Of a stretch of DNA of 64,000 bases, positions 20,560 through 32,084 are shown one piece after another. A model generated the notes under the pieces. The model saw only the letters and a list, made by a program, of their open reading frames with translations, searched no databases and had not been told where the DNA came from. Position 1 is the first letter of the stretch, and every line of letters begins with the position of its first letter. The position numbers were made by a program, and so were the translations under genes. This DNA comes from Mesostigma viride (taxonomy: Eukaryota > Streptophyta > Mesostigmatophyceae > Mesostigmatales > Mesostigmataceae), in contig RPFO01001959.1 in NCBI GenBank assembly GCA_009746045.1, forward strand, positions 1 through 64,000. Reading direction: 5' to 3'.

Positions 20560-22433
20560 GCCGACAAGTCTAGCTCAAGTAATAAGGTTATATGCGTGCT
20601 AAAACCTGAACATAAGCTAAAGGGGGGTTTTCTTTGTATAATACACGGCCACTTAGGCATGCTGTTTTCCATCAAAAAAGCCAGAAAGCATGCCCCACTG
20701 GATCACAAAACATAAGCAAATGGCTAGGCACCACATCTGCCCTCACCTGCCCTCGGCATGGCCAACCTTGCTAGCGCAAGCATAGCAACACGATCGCTAG
20801 GCATACATGCCAAGAGAGCATACACTATACTCTACCCAAGGTTACCTTGTAAACATAATGCCAAGAACTCAGCAAATCTATGATCAAAAGCACATATAAT
20901 TAACTCTAGCACAATGATGACGACACATTCTCAAGGTTGGGGGTCACTGTGGCACGCACTGATGGGTTTCCTAGACGACCACTCACCACCTGACAAGGCG
21001 CTAAGGACCACTCGATCAGAAAGCAAGTAAACACAATCACACTTTACATGCCATCAACATGGATCAAATCCATGCTGAATATGTTATGAAGTACAAAGGG
21101 GTGGCCACGCACCTCGTACTCCTTCACCGTCCCTCGAGCATGGCCAGAATTATATACGTACGTGAATAGCAATAATGATGATGGCACTAACATGCATTAC
21201 CAGCATTTTCTATGTTTCTCCCAGGTTAGAGTGTAAGGGTTATGCCAACCAAGCTTACCAACACAGCAACAACTCCTTAACTGCCCTACCCGACATGGGC
21301 AACAAACTGGAACTATGGAGGGCAAGGAACCAAGGAGATCATGGCATACAAAGCTTGCATGCAGCTAGTCAACCATGTCAACCATGGTTGGCTCAGCACA
21401 TTGCTGTCTTGTCACATCATCATAACAAGGAAAGCTCAAATAAACCAATGATGGCAGCTATCTACATGCAGTCACACAAATGCAGTATCTCCAACATGAT
21501 CGTCGATAAGAAAAACTTCCTTCCCTGCACGATAAAATGCAAAGAAACCAGTGGCGGCCGTTCAGCTTCTGAGCGCTGTGATGCCGCTGCAAAGAAAGGG
21601 TGCGTCACTATCACACAACAAGAAGCGTCCTTACGCACAACATCCTTGCCAGAACACGTGCTATGAAATCCCTTACGCGTTCCCTAGGATCTATCGGCTG
21701 AGACTGAAGCGGATTTGATCAAGACATCAACGAAAACAAGCTAAAGCTGCCAGGTATTCGTCAACACGACGGCAAGCAACGGAGAGTTAACTGGCGGAAA
21801 CTGACCAAAACCAACGCAAAAAACTTCGAACGATGAGCTCTTCGCAGAAAGAACTGATAGTAGATAACAGTCTCCACAAATCTATACCTTGCCCTCGTAG
21901 ATCCCTCGCCCAGGCGCGCAACAACGGCCGTTCTTCCATGGAAGGTTCCGACATGGCGGACATGCACTGCGCAGGCCTGAAGAAATACTTACCGAGAATG
22001 GCCGAAAATGTAGCAAAAAGCACCCGTTCGGTTTAGAATTTGATGCTACCGATATGAATGCATCCTTCACGGTCAAAAAGACCCCCAGAACTGACAATTT
22101 ACTGCCGCAATCACGAATTCTATGTAATTCCGCGCGACCAAAAAATGCAGATTACCCCCCATGCCGATGGCAGTAAAAGAAAGCCGCGATATTGTAAACC
22201 AGCCGCTTGCCGCCGCAACCCAACATCACTAAATCATCATCTTCAACATCCAAGCATTTTTTTTGCATTTCTCTAGCCCTACATTGCTAGTTTCGCCTAA
22301 ACGCAGTCGCCATGGCCGCTTCCGCAAGTGGCGCGCGCACGGAGCACCCACTTTTCACGGTACGGCCGGTGCCGCGAATTTTTTTGCGCGGAAAATTTTC
22401 GGCGCGCCACGTCCCCTTAAAGGATATATCGGT
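20560..22433. other. No recognised gene; unclassified sequence
   Basis: Open frames are at most about 160 codons and show no recognisable domain. A second copy of the GACAAG...TAGCTCAAGTAAT motif is at about 20563. Confidence 0.4.
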
Positions 22434-24635
22434 TTATATACATTTCTTGTTTTTGGTCCATTGGAGTTCCTTTCCACCAAGAGAAACATTTATTTTACAT
22501 TTTTGTGTGCTAGGCTTTATACGGACAGCCTATACCACAGCTTCAAACTCAGTGCACATCATTATCAAGTTGGTTATTGTAGCACCATGCTGGGGGGCCA
22601 GCATACACTATGTACTCGAACACAAGGTGTTGCCCCTCTTAGCAGCGTGGGTGGGTGGGTGGGTGGGTGGGTGGGTGGGTGGGTGGGAGCTGAAAAGAGG
22701 CCTCCCTACGTCCCCTACACCACTCTAAGTACTGACTATCATTCACATTGCGCCACGCAGGCCTGCCGGCTGGCGCAGGTATAAGGTGTACTGACTGCCC
22801 ATCACGGTTGCGCCACGCCTGGCGGCTGGCGCAGGTAACAAGGTCTAGTGACGTACGTTAGAAGCTACCTAGGCCTGCACTCCGGAACCACACTCAGCCT
22901 CGGCACAAAAAGGGCCGGCCAGTGCAGTACCCTCGTGACAAGCGCTAGTCTTACGCTACCTACGGCAGGTCGGTCCCCTTTGAGCCCGTCCACGCGTCAT
23001 ATATAAAATGAGCGAAGCTCAACAAATACATTTCTTGTTTTTGGTCCATTGGAGTTCCTTCCCATCAAGAGAAACATTTATTTCACATTTTTGTTTGCTA
23101 GGCTTTATACGGACAGCCTATCTATACCACACCTTCAAACTCAGTGCACATCATTATCAAGTTGGTTATTGTAGCACCATGCTGGGGCCGGGCCCAGCAT
23201 ACTCGAACACAAGAAGGTGTTGCCCCCACACCTCCTACCTGCTGGCCACCAAGGCTGATCGCCAACCTTGGTGCCGAGTTTCTTTCCGCCCCTGGCCCCC
23301 CTCCCGCACGCTGCCGCGGCTGTATGTACTGCCGGCCCCGTGACAGTGGCCGCTACGGTTTCCCGGCGGACGCAGGGTGGCACCCATGTCGTTCCCCCTG
23401 TTAGGGGGGCGGTTTCCAGCGCGGCTGCTCGTTAGGCCTTACGCCCCCGGACCGCGTCTCTCACAAGCCCAGGACCCATCACCAGCCCCCCCCCGAGGCT
23501 GGGATTTCCCGGCATTGAAACCATTGTGGCAATAGGCCCTCTACCCTACCGAGGCCTTGGCTTGGAAACTGCTTAGCCAAGGCCCCGACCAGGGCTTGTG
23601 TTTTTGTAGGAAATTTTTATGGCATAGATACATGTATGCCCCCCTGGCTGAACCGAACTCTTTATTGCTTTTCCTATAATGCATCATACAGGATAAAAAC
23701 AAAGGCGGAAAACAGCCAGAATTGCAGCCTCGCCAGGCGAACAGTCTTTGCTGAAAAAACTGGGCAATGATGAAGAGCGCGCTTCTCCCACCAAGATTTG
23801 CTCCAGCCCCGCATCCTCCCCAAAACTCCCGTCTGCATGGCCACAGGCCGAAAGATCGGGTCCGCTGTCAGGCTCCTGGCAGTTATGGGCTACCCTGGCA
23901 CCCCGCGCTAGCCATCTCCACGTTTAAGGCAGATTCGCCTCCACCTGTGATTCTTTCCACCGTAGCCGAGCTGGCCCTGGCCTGTATGGCTCCTTCCCTG
24001 ACGTTGTCCGACTTAAAACGCAGCTTCCCCAGTGTCAGGAAGCTGCTTGCCGCACCCAGGGGTAGAGGGCAATTGTCAGTGGGCCCAGCGCCGGAAATCA
24101 CACCCTTTTACTCAAATTGTAGAGCCCCCCACCCAACAACCATTACCGTGGCCTGTAACGGTCGGTGGAGAACATAAAGAAATTTATTCTACTCAGGCCT
24201 CTCCACGCCCGGAGAGGCCGATAGCATCGTCTTACATTCAGCGCAGCCGCCATAGCGGCCAGCCGACCTTGCCAGCGAATGCTGGGATAAAGTTGCGAAG
24301 CTGAAAAGAGGCCTCCCTACGTCCCCTACACCACTCTAAGTACTGACTATCATTCACATTGCGCCACGCAGGCCTGCCGGCTGGCGCAGATATAAGGTGT
24401 ACTGACTGCCCATCACAGTTGCGCCACGCCTGGCGGCTGGCGCAGGTAACAAGGTCTAGTGACGTACGTTAGAAGCTACCTAGGCCTGCACTCCGGAACC
24501 ACACTCAGCCTCGGCACAAAAAGGGCCGGCCGGTGCAGTACCCTCGTGACAAGCGCTAGTCTTACGCTACCTACGGCAGGTCGGTCCCCTTTGAGCCCGT
24601 CCACGCGTCATATATAAAATGAGCGAAGCTCAACA
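22434..24635 (-). mobile_element. Split-direct-repeat element, family 2 (minus strand)
   Basis: On the minus strand: A1 (24635-24299), internal (24298-23229), B1 (23228-23026), A2 (23024-22686), a CCCA-type spacer (22685-22645), B2 (22640-22434). A begins TTGTTGAGC; B ends AAGAAATGTAT. The copies A1/A2 (about 338 bp) are nearly identical. B1/B2 are similar but B1 has a small indel region near 23190. The topology, and even the position of the CCCA microsatellite between A2 and B2, repeat what is seen in family 1, although the sequences are different. No protein domain is recognisable in the internal 1.1 kb, so it appears non-autonomous. Confidence 0.65.
22648..22685 (+). repeat. GGGT tetranucleotide microsatellite, about 9 copies
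   Basis: An uninterrupted GGGT run capable of forming a G-quadruplex, located in the spacer between A2 and B2 of the family 2 element. Confidence 0.95.
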
Positions 24636-25585
24636 ATTGTACTTTTTATGATGATTTGTAGTCGTAAACGTGCAAGGGTGGCCAGAAATCGCCGAATCCA
24701 GCGACCATGCTGCACAACTTTGGTGCGCCGCAATGCCCCATTTTGCGGCCACTGCCTGGGCCAACTGAGGTAGTGCCAGCCATGCCAGGTAAAGCTGAAG
24801 CATCGTTTTCCTATCAATGTTTGACGTGTATATATACGTTCTAGCTTGTGTATCACATTCTTTTTGCATTATTCATGCTCTTTCTTGACCCTGGCCTGGC
24901 CCCTTTCTAAAACACCATTCTTAGATGCTTCCCTCAGTCAGTTGACCTGCCATAGTGTGATGGTGATAAGTTTTAGAGGCTGTACGGGTTTGAAAACCTC
25001 CATAGATGTTTGTTATACATTTCCCACACACATATTGCATGAGTGTGAGGGAGTTGGCTGGTCTCTGTGGCATCATCAAGCATGTAACTGGTGAATTAAA
25101 GCTTCCCGTTGTCAGCACGTGCCACCAGGCGTGCTGGCCATCACCTGGAAAGCTATAGCAGCTTAGGCCTAGTTTATCCTTGCTAGGGCAAGCTGAAATA
25201 GGCTTAACATCACTAGTTTGTTGGTGGCTGCCTCCTAGAATGCATGCCTTGCATAGGGTATGTATCCGTACCACATTACCTACATGCATGGACAAGGTGG
25301 CGCCTGCACATAGATGCCATGTAAGGGCAGTGTGATGATGCATTATGTTTCCCCATCATTGTGGAAGGGAAATGTATTGTATGGCATGTTTGGTGGCCAT
25401 ATTAGTAGGTAGTATGCCCACCCCCCTACCCCCTTGGTTGTTAAAAATTACCAAAGGTACCCCTATGGGCTGTACTGCTGGGTGTAACTACTGGTGTACC
25501 CACCCAAATGATGACCCCAATGGCTCAAAATGTTCAGCAACTAATTGTTTATAAATTATCATTCCTGAAGTGGTAGGCGCCCAGG
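24636..25585. other. No recognised gene
   Basis: Frames up to 140 codons without recognisable domains; moderately AT-rich. Confidence 0.4.
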
Positions 25586-25880
25586 TCTTTTCTCCTCTTT
25601 TCTCCTCTTTTCTCCTCTTTTCTCCTCTTTTCTCCTCTTTTCTCCTCTTTTCTCCTCTTTTCTCCTCTTTTCTCCTCTTTTCTCCTCCTTTCTCCTCTTT
25701 TCTCCTCTTTTCTCCTCTTTTCTCCTCTTTTCTCCTCTTTTCTCCTCTTTTCTCCTCTTTTCTCCTCTTTTCTCCTCTTTTCTCCTCTTTTCTCCTCTTT
25801 TCTCCTCTTTTCTCCTCTTTTCTCCTCTTTTCTCCTCTTTTCTCCTCTTTTCTCCTCTTTTCTCTTCTTTTTTCTTTTTT
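25586..25880. repeat. 10-bp polypyrimidine minisatellite (TTTTCTCCTC)n
   Basis: About 27 nearly perfect units; degenerates to TTCTTTT at the right end. The strand asymmetry (all pyrimidine on the plus strand) means that frames through it in any direction are artefacts. Confidence 0.97.
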
Positions 25881-25990
25881 CTTTTCTTTCAAAATCATAA
25901 TCTACCAATATTTAAGACGCGCGTCTTGACCGGCCCTGACTGTGACGGTAGTTTTCTATGGCCTACCCTGCAGATATGTGCAGGTTGTGA

Positions 25991-26365
25991 TTAATTAATT
26001 AAATAATTAATTAATAGACACGTGACTGCGTCACGTGAGCATAAGTCCTCAGTGGGAGGGGAACATGGGATGGAATGGATGGTGTAAGCTATCTAGGTCC
26101 TAGTTACAGGGGTGTGGGCGCCGCGGCCCGAATCGCTATGAATGCCATACTTGGCCACACGTGGAGCCCCCACATGCTTGGGGGTGGTCTCCTTCATCAC
26201 TACTTGCCATCTATCCGGCCTTGCGCACCATCTGCCTCCATATTACAGACAAACCAGGAGGCTGCCCGGGTGTGAGCCCGTCACGTCTAGTGTAGCACAT
26301 GTCCATGCCGAGTCTATCACGAAAAGTCCACGGGTGGCGGCCCTGCCGCGCGCGGCCGGGGGCAC
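25991..26365 (-). mobile_element. 5'-truncated LINE 3' end with target-site duplication
   Basis: On the minus strand this is the last part of the same LINE family as 48061-49815 (C-terminal RWQVV...TPK-type reading), then the 3' UTR, a CACGTGAC/GTCACGTG hairpin and a TTAATTAA-type tail. It is flanked by an 11-bp duplication GCAGGTTGTGA at 25980-25990 and 26366-26376. Confidence 0.85.
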
Positions 26366-26376
26366 GCAGGTTGTGA

Positions 26377-27393
26377 TATATCAACCCTTAGTAGGGCAAC
26401 TCATGGACATGCTTGCCTCCCAAGGACAGCCATTGGATATGGGTAGGTTGGATGGCATCTGGTTTGCAAAATTGTGAAGTTACAGCCGATTCATCGGCAG
26501 GAGGATATGTGAGGAAAAGGAATATGTGCTGCATGAGCTTTCAACGGAGTCATCTTATAATTTAATTTTTAATGTAATTTTATCGGCAGGATCTCGGCCC
26601 ATTTAGGGGTTAAAAGTCTTGGGATGAACCTCGGCGGCAAAGCCTGGGCGGGGAAAGCTGGGCGGGAGAAAATGGGCGGCAAAGCCGGTACTCAATGGGC
26701 CCCAGGGGAGGGTGGGGGGGGTCAGTTATATCGCCCCTGACCGGCTAATCTATGGCGGTCGGTCTAGGCGTACACGTTGAGCTTGGAAGATTGCGAACGC
26801 AGAGAGCTAACGTCGGAGCTGGCCAACCACAGGCTTATACCACCTTAGTAGCCAGCAAAGCCATCCTTAGCCGTAACCGTGTGACAGTCTAGCTGTCCGT
26901 ACCGACCCGGATAAGGGCCCGGACTTGGGGCCTAGGCGGTGCCGGCCCTAGGTGCCGCCCTTAGACTGGTCGACCGCACCGCACCGCCGGATAATAGCCG
27001 GCGGCTTAGCGGACGCTAGCGGAACTAGGCTTGCGGACGGACGTGGGGAACTTTTGGGGAGCCATGCAGATGCTAGGGCTCTAGAGTTACCCAACTCCGA
27101 CATACTCTCTTGTTCTTCGATTATTATTATCAAAATAATTACATCAAATGCAGACCATACAAAACCCTCTAAGGTAGGGAACTCAAGGGGGCCTCAAGGC
27201 CGTCAAAATCACCACGGTATCGACCCGTGACCTTGAGTTAGCATTTTGGGCAACCAATATGCTAAGTGGATGCAGTTTGGAAAGACCTTTCCAACGCCGT
27301 GCTGACTGCCTGAAACAGACAAGGGACGAGAAAGATATGAGGTCCCGAAGTCCTAGCCGTCCGTGGCCGACTAGGGTGCAGTCCTCTGGTATA
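26377..27393. other. No recognised gene
   Basis: Contains GGCGGCAAAGCC/GGGCGGGGAAAGC-like short repeats near 26625-26700 and otherwise nothing I can classify. Confidence 0.4.
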
Positions 27394-27880
27394 GTGGACA
27401 GGACACGTGGCAGGCCGTGCCTGCACAGGCTTAGCCTGACTATCACGTGACTGTGGTCCACGTAGACCAGGAGGAGCAGCAGCCTGTGACTGGTGGAACA
27501 CTGGAGCTGGCACAGGGCTGCAAGGATACTAGGCCTTGCAGGCTTAATTGCGACAGGTCCTGTACTTCCTAGGTTGCAGAGTCTAGGCAAATCCAGTTCG
27601 TCCTGGCTCTGCACTGATGCCAGTGGACGTTGAGGATTTGCTTGCACGCCTGCACGTGCCTCGTCACGCCGATGGGAACGAGGAACAACACAAAGGATAT
27701 AGCTTGGTCATGGGGGATGACCAGCTATCTTGGCAAGCACGAACCGAGGCTCCCACATTGGACGTGGAAACGCTCACCGTGGTCGTGGCTTGGTGCACGG
27801 GTTAAAAGGTTGCTGTCCTGCAACTTTGGCTCATTCCGTTGTGCGCGTGAAAGACCAGGAGCTCACGCTCTGGCTTTGTT
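27394..27880 (+). repeat. Left copy of a 487-bp inverted repeat
   Basis: It starts GTGGACAGGACACGTGG and matches the reverse complement of 33727-34213 with scattered differences. It could be an LTR or terminal part of an element; the two copies face each other across 5.8 kb containing the hypothetical ORF, the hAT fragment and the Gag-integrase element. Confidence 0.8.
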
Positions 27881-27917
27881 GCTAACTCGTATTATTGCAT
27901 TCCTGTTGCGGGGTTTC

Positions 27918-28900
27918 ATGTCGGCCGAAGCTCGGGTTGAAACACCTGAGTCGTCTTCTAGTCCCAGTCGCGAAGCTGCACCAGAGCCGCCGGCGCGCGA
28001 GAGCTCTTTTTATCCCTATACTCATCGATCCAACGCCTCCACCTTCGTGCAAGCGGCATACGTTGCGCGGGGCCTTGCTGAGGGTGGTTGGGTGGCTGTG
28101 TTTGGCAACGCAGCAGGGCCGTCGGCGAACGACCCGGTGGTGATGAGGATCCGGGCGACGACGTCGCCAGGAGAAACAGGGAGAGTGTGCACGGAGCGTC
28201 TCGTGGGCATACGAGACGAGATAGCTTCGTTGATATATAGTCTGGAAGTTGCGTACCAGGGCGGGCACGTGACCATTCAGGCGCTCGACTTGGCACGAGA
28301 AACGCTGAGTCAGCTGGTGGCCATCTGCTTAGGTGGTGCCAGGTTATGTAACCACTGGGTGGCGACGAGCTCGTTGGGAGAGGGGACCGACGCGTCGCAC
28401 ATAATTCGGGACGCGCAGACGCGCGAAGCGGACAGCCCGTGGGATTCCGCCGAGGTGGTTGCTCAGATCGACTTGTGAGCATTTGGTCAACATATTGATC
28501 CAGGAGTCGCGGGGGCACGCGGATCACTGGGTTATCACCACACGTCTGCCAGGCATCTGGTCGACCTTGGACACGCAAAGAGTACAGAGCAGGCCAGGGG
28601 CGACGGGGCCAACTGTGACGGTAATCACCGGTCGAGAGGTCACCGACGAGGACTTCCACGAGCAGTTCGTGGATAGACCGACGGGCATCATAGCCAGGTC
28701 GTCACAGCAGATCGACGAGGGCGACGGCACGAACGAGGGGTACTCCGCTCGGCGCAGAGCAGAGTTGCACATTCCGTTTGAGCCGGAGCACGACTTTGCT
28801 GAAATAGGTCGGGGGTCTCGCAACGATCGGCGAGGTGGTGGTAGCAGGTGGGTCAGGAACCTTCAGTGGTATCGCCGGGGCAGTGCGCCTAGAGTGCCGG
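27918..28900 (+). pseudogene. Unrecognised ORF pair, possibly one frameshifted protein of about 320 residues
   Basis: The first frame starts at ATG 27918 (MSAEARVE) and ends at 28478. A second frame open from about 28459 continues a similar GC-rich composition (HADHWVITTRLPGIW, EVTDEDFHEQF) and ends in an Arg/Gly-rich tail (GRGSRNDRRGGG). The two overlap by 20 bases and read as one protein with a one-base shift. I recognise no domain. The RGG-like tail and the position between inverted repeats would fit a retroelement Gag, but this is weak. I make no functional assignment. Confidence 0.4.
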
Positions 28901-28926
28901 TGGCCCGTGTTGGTCTGTACGGCAGT

Positions 28927-29095
28927 ACGGGGTACTCTGTAAAACCCTTGCGTACTGTAAAAATACAGGTATTTTTGCGAGGGGTAAAAAATACGCGAAA
29001 AAACACGCAGTACGGCATACGGGGTATTTTTGAAATTGTGCTAAAAAAGTACGGGGTATTATTGAGGCCAAGGCTTAAAGTACGGGGTATTCTAA
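28927..29095. repeat. Cluster of TACGGGGTATT-like motifs
   Basis: TACGGGGTA occurs near 28927, 29049 and 29079, with the variant TACGGCATACGGGGTATT near 29012 and related GTACTG/ATACGCG words between. Related TACGGCGTA words recur near 30378 and 30415. Confidence 0.6.
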
Positions 29096-29424
29096 GGATG
29101 TGTGGCCCTGCATCCAACAAATGTTACTATGTACTATGCTCTCTGCTATTCATTAATGAGCATAATGGCAGTGACTTGCCACCTGCCACACTTAGATCGA
29201 CATTGCAATACATCCTTCAAGTACATTTGTATATTGTGGACACGCAAACTATTGACCATCTAACACCGGTCTCTTTTATTACAATGCATGCATAATTGAC
29301 AACCTAATACATGATTGAATGGTATCATGCACCCAGAGCTCTGGCAGCCTCGATGCAGAGGATGTCATAGCACTATAGATGGCAGCTACGCTGCACAATG
29401 ACAACAAGTGCATGCCACGAATCC

Positions 29425-30020
29425 CTAAGAAATAAAATCATTGGCAATGAACCCAGAATTGACCTTCACTGCTGCGGCAGGTCCATACTTTGCCACTGCC
29501 GCGATCATGTTCTTGTACGAGGCGCTAGCTGGCGGCGACGTGAAACGGAATGCCATTCTCGTAAAAGAAAGAGGCCTGGGCAAGGCGGACTTCCTGGAGC
29601 TGCGCATTGGAAAAGCACTGTGGAATCGTCTTCTGCACTGCCTTGCCAGAGCCACAAGGGCCAGCACCCGGGGCAGAGGCAGGCAGAAGGGCCTTGGCAA
29701 CGCGGGCACCGAGCACTGCCTTTTGCTCCTTCTTTTCCAACCGGGCTGCCTCAGCCGCCTGAAGCCTCCCGATCAGGCCTTCTACATTCCTAGACTGCTG
29801 GCAAAATGTGGCTCCCTTGTTGGGGATGTGGCCGAGATGGCCGACAGCGCGATCCTTGCTAAAGTTGCCAGGCCTGCCGAACTTGTAATCGCACAGCTTG
29901 CACGCCTGGCCACCTCTGGCCGACTACCACGTCTTCCCCACTCACGGTCTTTTCCACCTCGTCAATCAGGTGGAGGTATTGATACTCCTCTCCCCTTTTG
30001 ACGACTGGAACTCTAGGCAT
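29425..30020 (-). pseudogene. N-terminal fragment of a hAT-like transposase (BED-type finger)
   Basis: On the minus strand, from an ATG at 30020 (MPRVPVVKRG), there is a BED-like zinc finger (ACKLCDYKF, then HLGHIPNKG and C) around 29930-29830. A basic linker follows, then ARFFYENGIPFxV-like and AVAKYGP motifs near 29550-29470, characteristic of the DUF659/hAT transposase family. A one-base shift near 29925 separates the start from the finger. The sequence stops shortly after the AVAKYGP block, so the catalytic RNase H-like domain is absent. It is a truncated DNA-transposon relic. Its terminal inverted repeats were not identified. Confidence 0.7.
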
Positions 30021-30691
30021 GGTCGCCTCTTTTAGGATTGCCTAGCGCACAATACATGAACCGGCGCACCCGGCACCCTCTATTTGCTTTAATTGCGTCT
30101 TCACTCTTCTGCGTCTTTCTGGAAGTGCACCCGTCCCTAAACCTTATGATTCTGCCATGCATGCTCTGTCCCCTCGCAGCTTTTCTCCCGCGAATAAAAA
30201 ATCCTGTCAAAAAATGTAGAAAGGCACACCGTCACGCGTGTACTAGCAAGTAGCTATGCACTCGCTGCAATTTCAGCAATTTTAGTACCACTGACAGGTC
30301 TGGGCCTCTCCCCACCGCGTGACACGTCCACGACCTCCAAAATCGGCTAAGTCCAAAGTGAAAAACAGTGAAAATCGTACGGCGTACGCGGTCGAAAGCG
30401 TCAGTACCGTGGAATACGGCGTATTTTCATACCCGAGGTGCCGTACGAACCAACACGGCCGGTGGCGCAGACAGCAGCCGGGAGGCCGGTGAGCCGTGTG
30501 CTTGGTCCTTACAACGCGGAGGAAGTCCGCGCAGTTCCACGAGTGGGGACACCGGTGGCGCGCACGGCACAAGAGCGTGAAGAGGAGGCAGCACCTGGAG
30601 AGCAGCCGACGGCCTCTTCAGGCAGTGCCAGCGCTTGAGCCTGTTCTTCTTTGCCTTTCGCCTGTGTTGTTTTGTCGTCCCACTGTATATA
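30021..30691. other. No recognised gene; leader of the following Gag ORF
   Basis: Contains TACGGCGTA words near 30378 and 30415. A TATATAATG just before the Gag ATG (about 30686) could be TATA-like, but no LTR could be delimited here. Confidence 0.35.
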
Positions 30692-32047
30692 ATGCCTCGT
30701 GGCAAACCGGGCGACGGCGACAAGGGCGAGGCGGAGGCACCGGCAGGGGAAAGCCAGGAGCCTAGGAAGGACAAGGAGCAGCTGGTGGGGGAGGCAATCC
30801 CTGCCAGCGACGGCGATGGGGGAAAGCGGCCAGGCAGCAAGAGACGGCACGAGGACTCAGTGGAGGAGGCGCGTAAGGTGCGGGCGACATGGCCATCTGA
30901 CGCAATGACGGTGGCGAATGGGCAACCAGCCGTGGAGAAGCGTAAGAGGGACACCTCCGCTGACGGCAATGGTAAGAGGCTTCATGTGGATGTGCCCTCC
31001 CCTGTGCCTGCTGGCCCAAGTGGTGCTGTTGCTGTGACACCCACTGTGGTGGAGCCAGTGAAGGCGATGCCAGGGTCGAGGCCTCACATGAGTGCAGTCA
31101 CTGTCATGAATGGACAAAAGCCTCTTAACCCACCACTAGCACAGGAAGCTTTAGACAAGTGGCTAGAGGACATGGAGCTGGTTGTACTCTCCGTGGACCC
31201 CACTGTCAACCTAGTGCAAGTGTTTCACTCGTCCACATGCAACAGGGACTCATCAGAGCGTGTCAGGGAAAAGGCTAGGACTGGTGTCAAGGATAAGCTA
31301 ACCTGGGCACAGTTCCTGGATGGGTTGAGGGAGGAGTTCTCTGATAAGGTTCTCAACCTCACCAACTATCATAAACACCAGTATGACACCTTTGAGATAG
31401 TGGGCTCTGTGGCAGAGGAATGGGCTAGGCTCAACCGTATCAGGGACAAGGGGGCCAAGTATGGCTTCCTGGTCACAGATAGGGCCTTGGCAGATTATTT
31501 CCTGGACCGTATGGGTCTGAGTGTGGATGGTAGGAACAGTGCCCGCATGTTTCTTAACCAGACTGATGGCTCCTTGCGTGCTCTGGAGCTTGTAATCCTC
31601 AGCATAAGGAAGCCAGATCCTGCCTGCAAAGCTATCCAGTCCCATGGCAGCAATGCCACCTCCGCTGTGCAGGGCCAAGGTGATGTCCCCGGGTACCCAG
31701 CCCGTGATGGGGCAAGGCCTAACAAGCGTAAGCGCTTCAGGCGCCAGAGGCAGGGGGCTCAGGGTGGCAAGGGTGCAGGTTCCCAAGGAGGGGTTGGGAG
31801 CCAGCAAGCTGGTGGTCAGCAGGGTAAGGGTGGCCAAGGGCAAGGCAAGGGCCAAGCTCAAGGCAACCAGGGCAAGCAGGGTGGACAGTCTCAGGGAGGC
31901 CAGGGGAAGCCTGGCAAGGGTGGGGCTGGGTCTGGGAAGAAGGGTGGAGCATGCTTTGTGTGTGGCAAGGAAGGTCACTGGCGTCGTGAGTGCCCTGACA
32001 GGAAGGCCAAGCCTGCTGGGGCAGGGGGCCAGTCTGGGCAGCAGTGA
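30692..32047 (+). CDS. Retrotransposon Gag with Gly/Gln-rich tract and CCHC knuckle
   Basis: The start chosen is MPRGKPGDG at 30692; an upstream in-frame ATG at 30635 adds a hydrophobic leader that looks spurious. An N-terminal Lys/Glu-rich part is followed by a Gag core (about 31130-31630: WLEDMELVVLS, WAQFLDGLREEFSD, EEWARLNRI). A Gly/Gln/Lys low-complexity tract (31730-31930) comes next, then the knuckle CFVCGKEGHWRREC (about 31953-31994). This order is typical of LTR-retrotransposon Gag. It is uninterrupted and well conserved in frame, unlike most transposon ORFs nearby. A truncated integrase follows. Confidence 0.85.
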   Translation: MPRGKPGDGDKGEAEAPAGESQEPRKDKEQLVGEAIPASDGDGGKRPGSKRRHEDSVEEARKVRATWPSDAMTVANGQPAVEKRKRDTSADGNGKRLHVDVPSPVPAGPSGAVAVTPTVVEPVKAMPGSRPHMSAVTVMNGQKPLNPPLAQEALDKWLEDMELVVLSVDPTVNLVQVFHSSTCNRDSSERVREKARTGVKDKLTWAQFLDGLREEFSDKVLNLTNYHKHQYDTFEIVGSVAEEWARLNRIRDKGAKYGFLVTDRALADYFLDRMGLSVDGRNSARMFLNQTDGSLRALELVILSIRKPDPACKAIQSHGSNATSAVQGQGDVPGYPARDGARPNKRKRFRRQRQGAQGGKGAGSQGGVGSQQAGGQQGKGGQGQGKGQAQGNQGKQGGQSQGGQGKPGKGGAGSGKKGGACFVCGKEGHWRRECPDRKAKPAGAGGQSGQQ

Positions 32048-32084
32048 CTAGCTACATCATCCCCTGTAAATAGTCAATCACCCC

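Noticed and set aside
25488-25929. Long Lys/Glu/Arg or Ser/Phe/Leu repeat frames
   Set aside because: They are simply the 10-bp minisatellite translated; any frame stays open.
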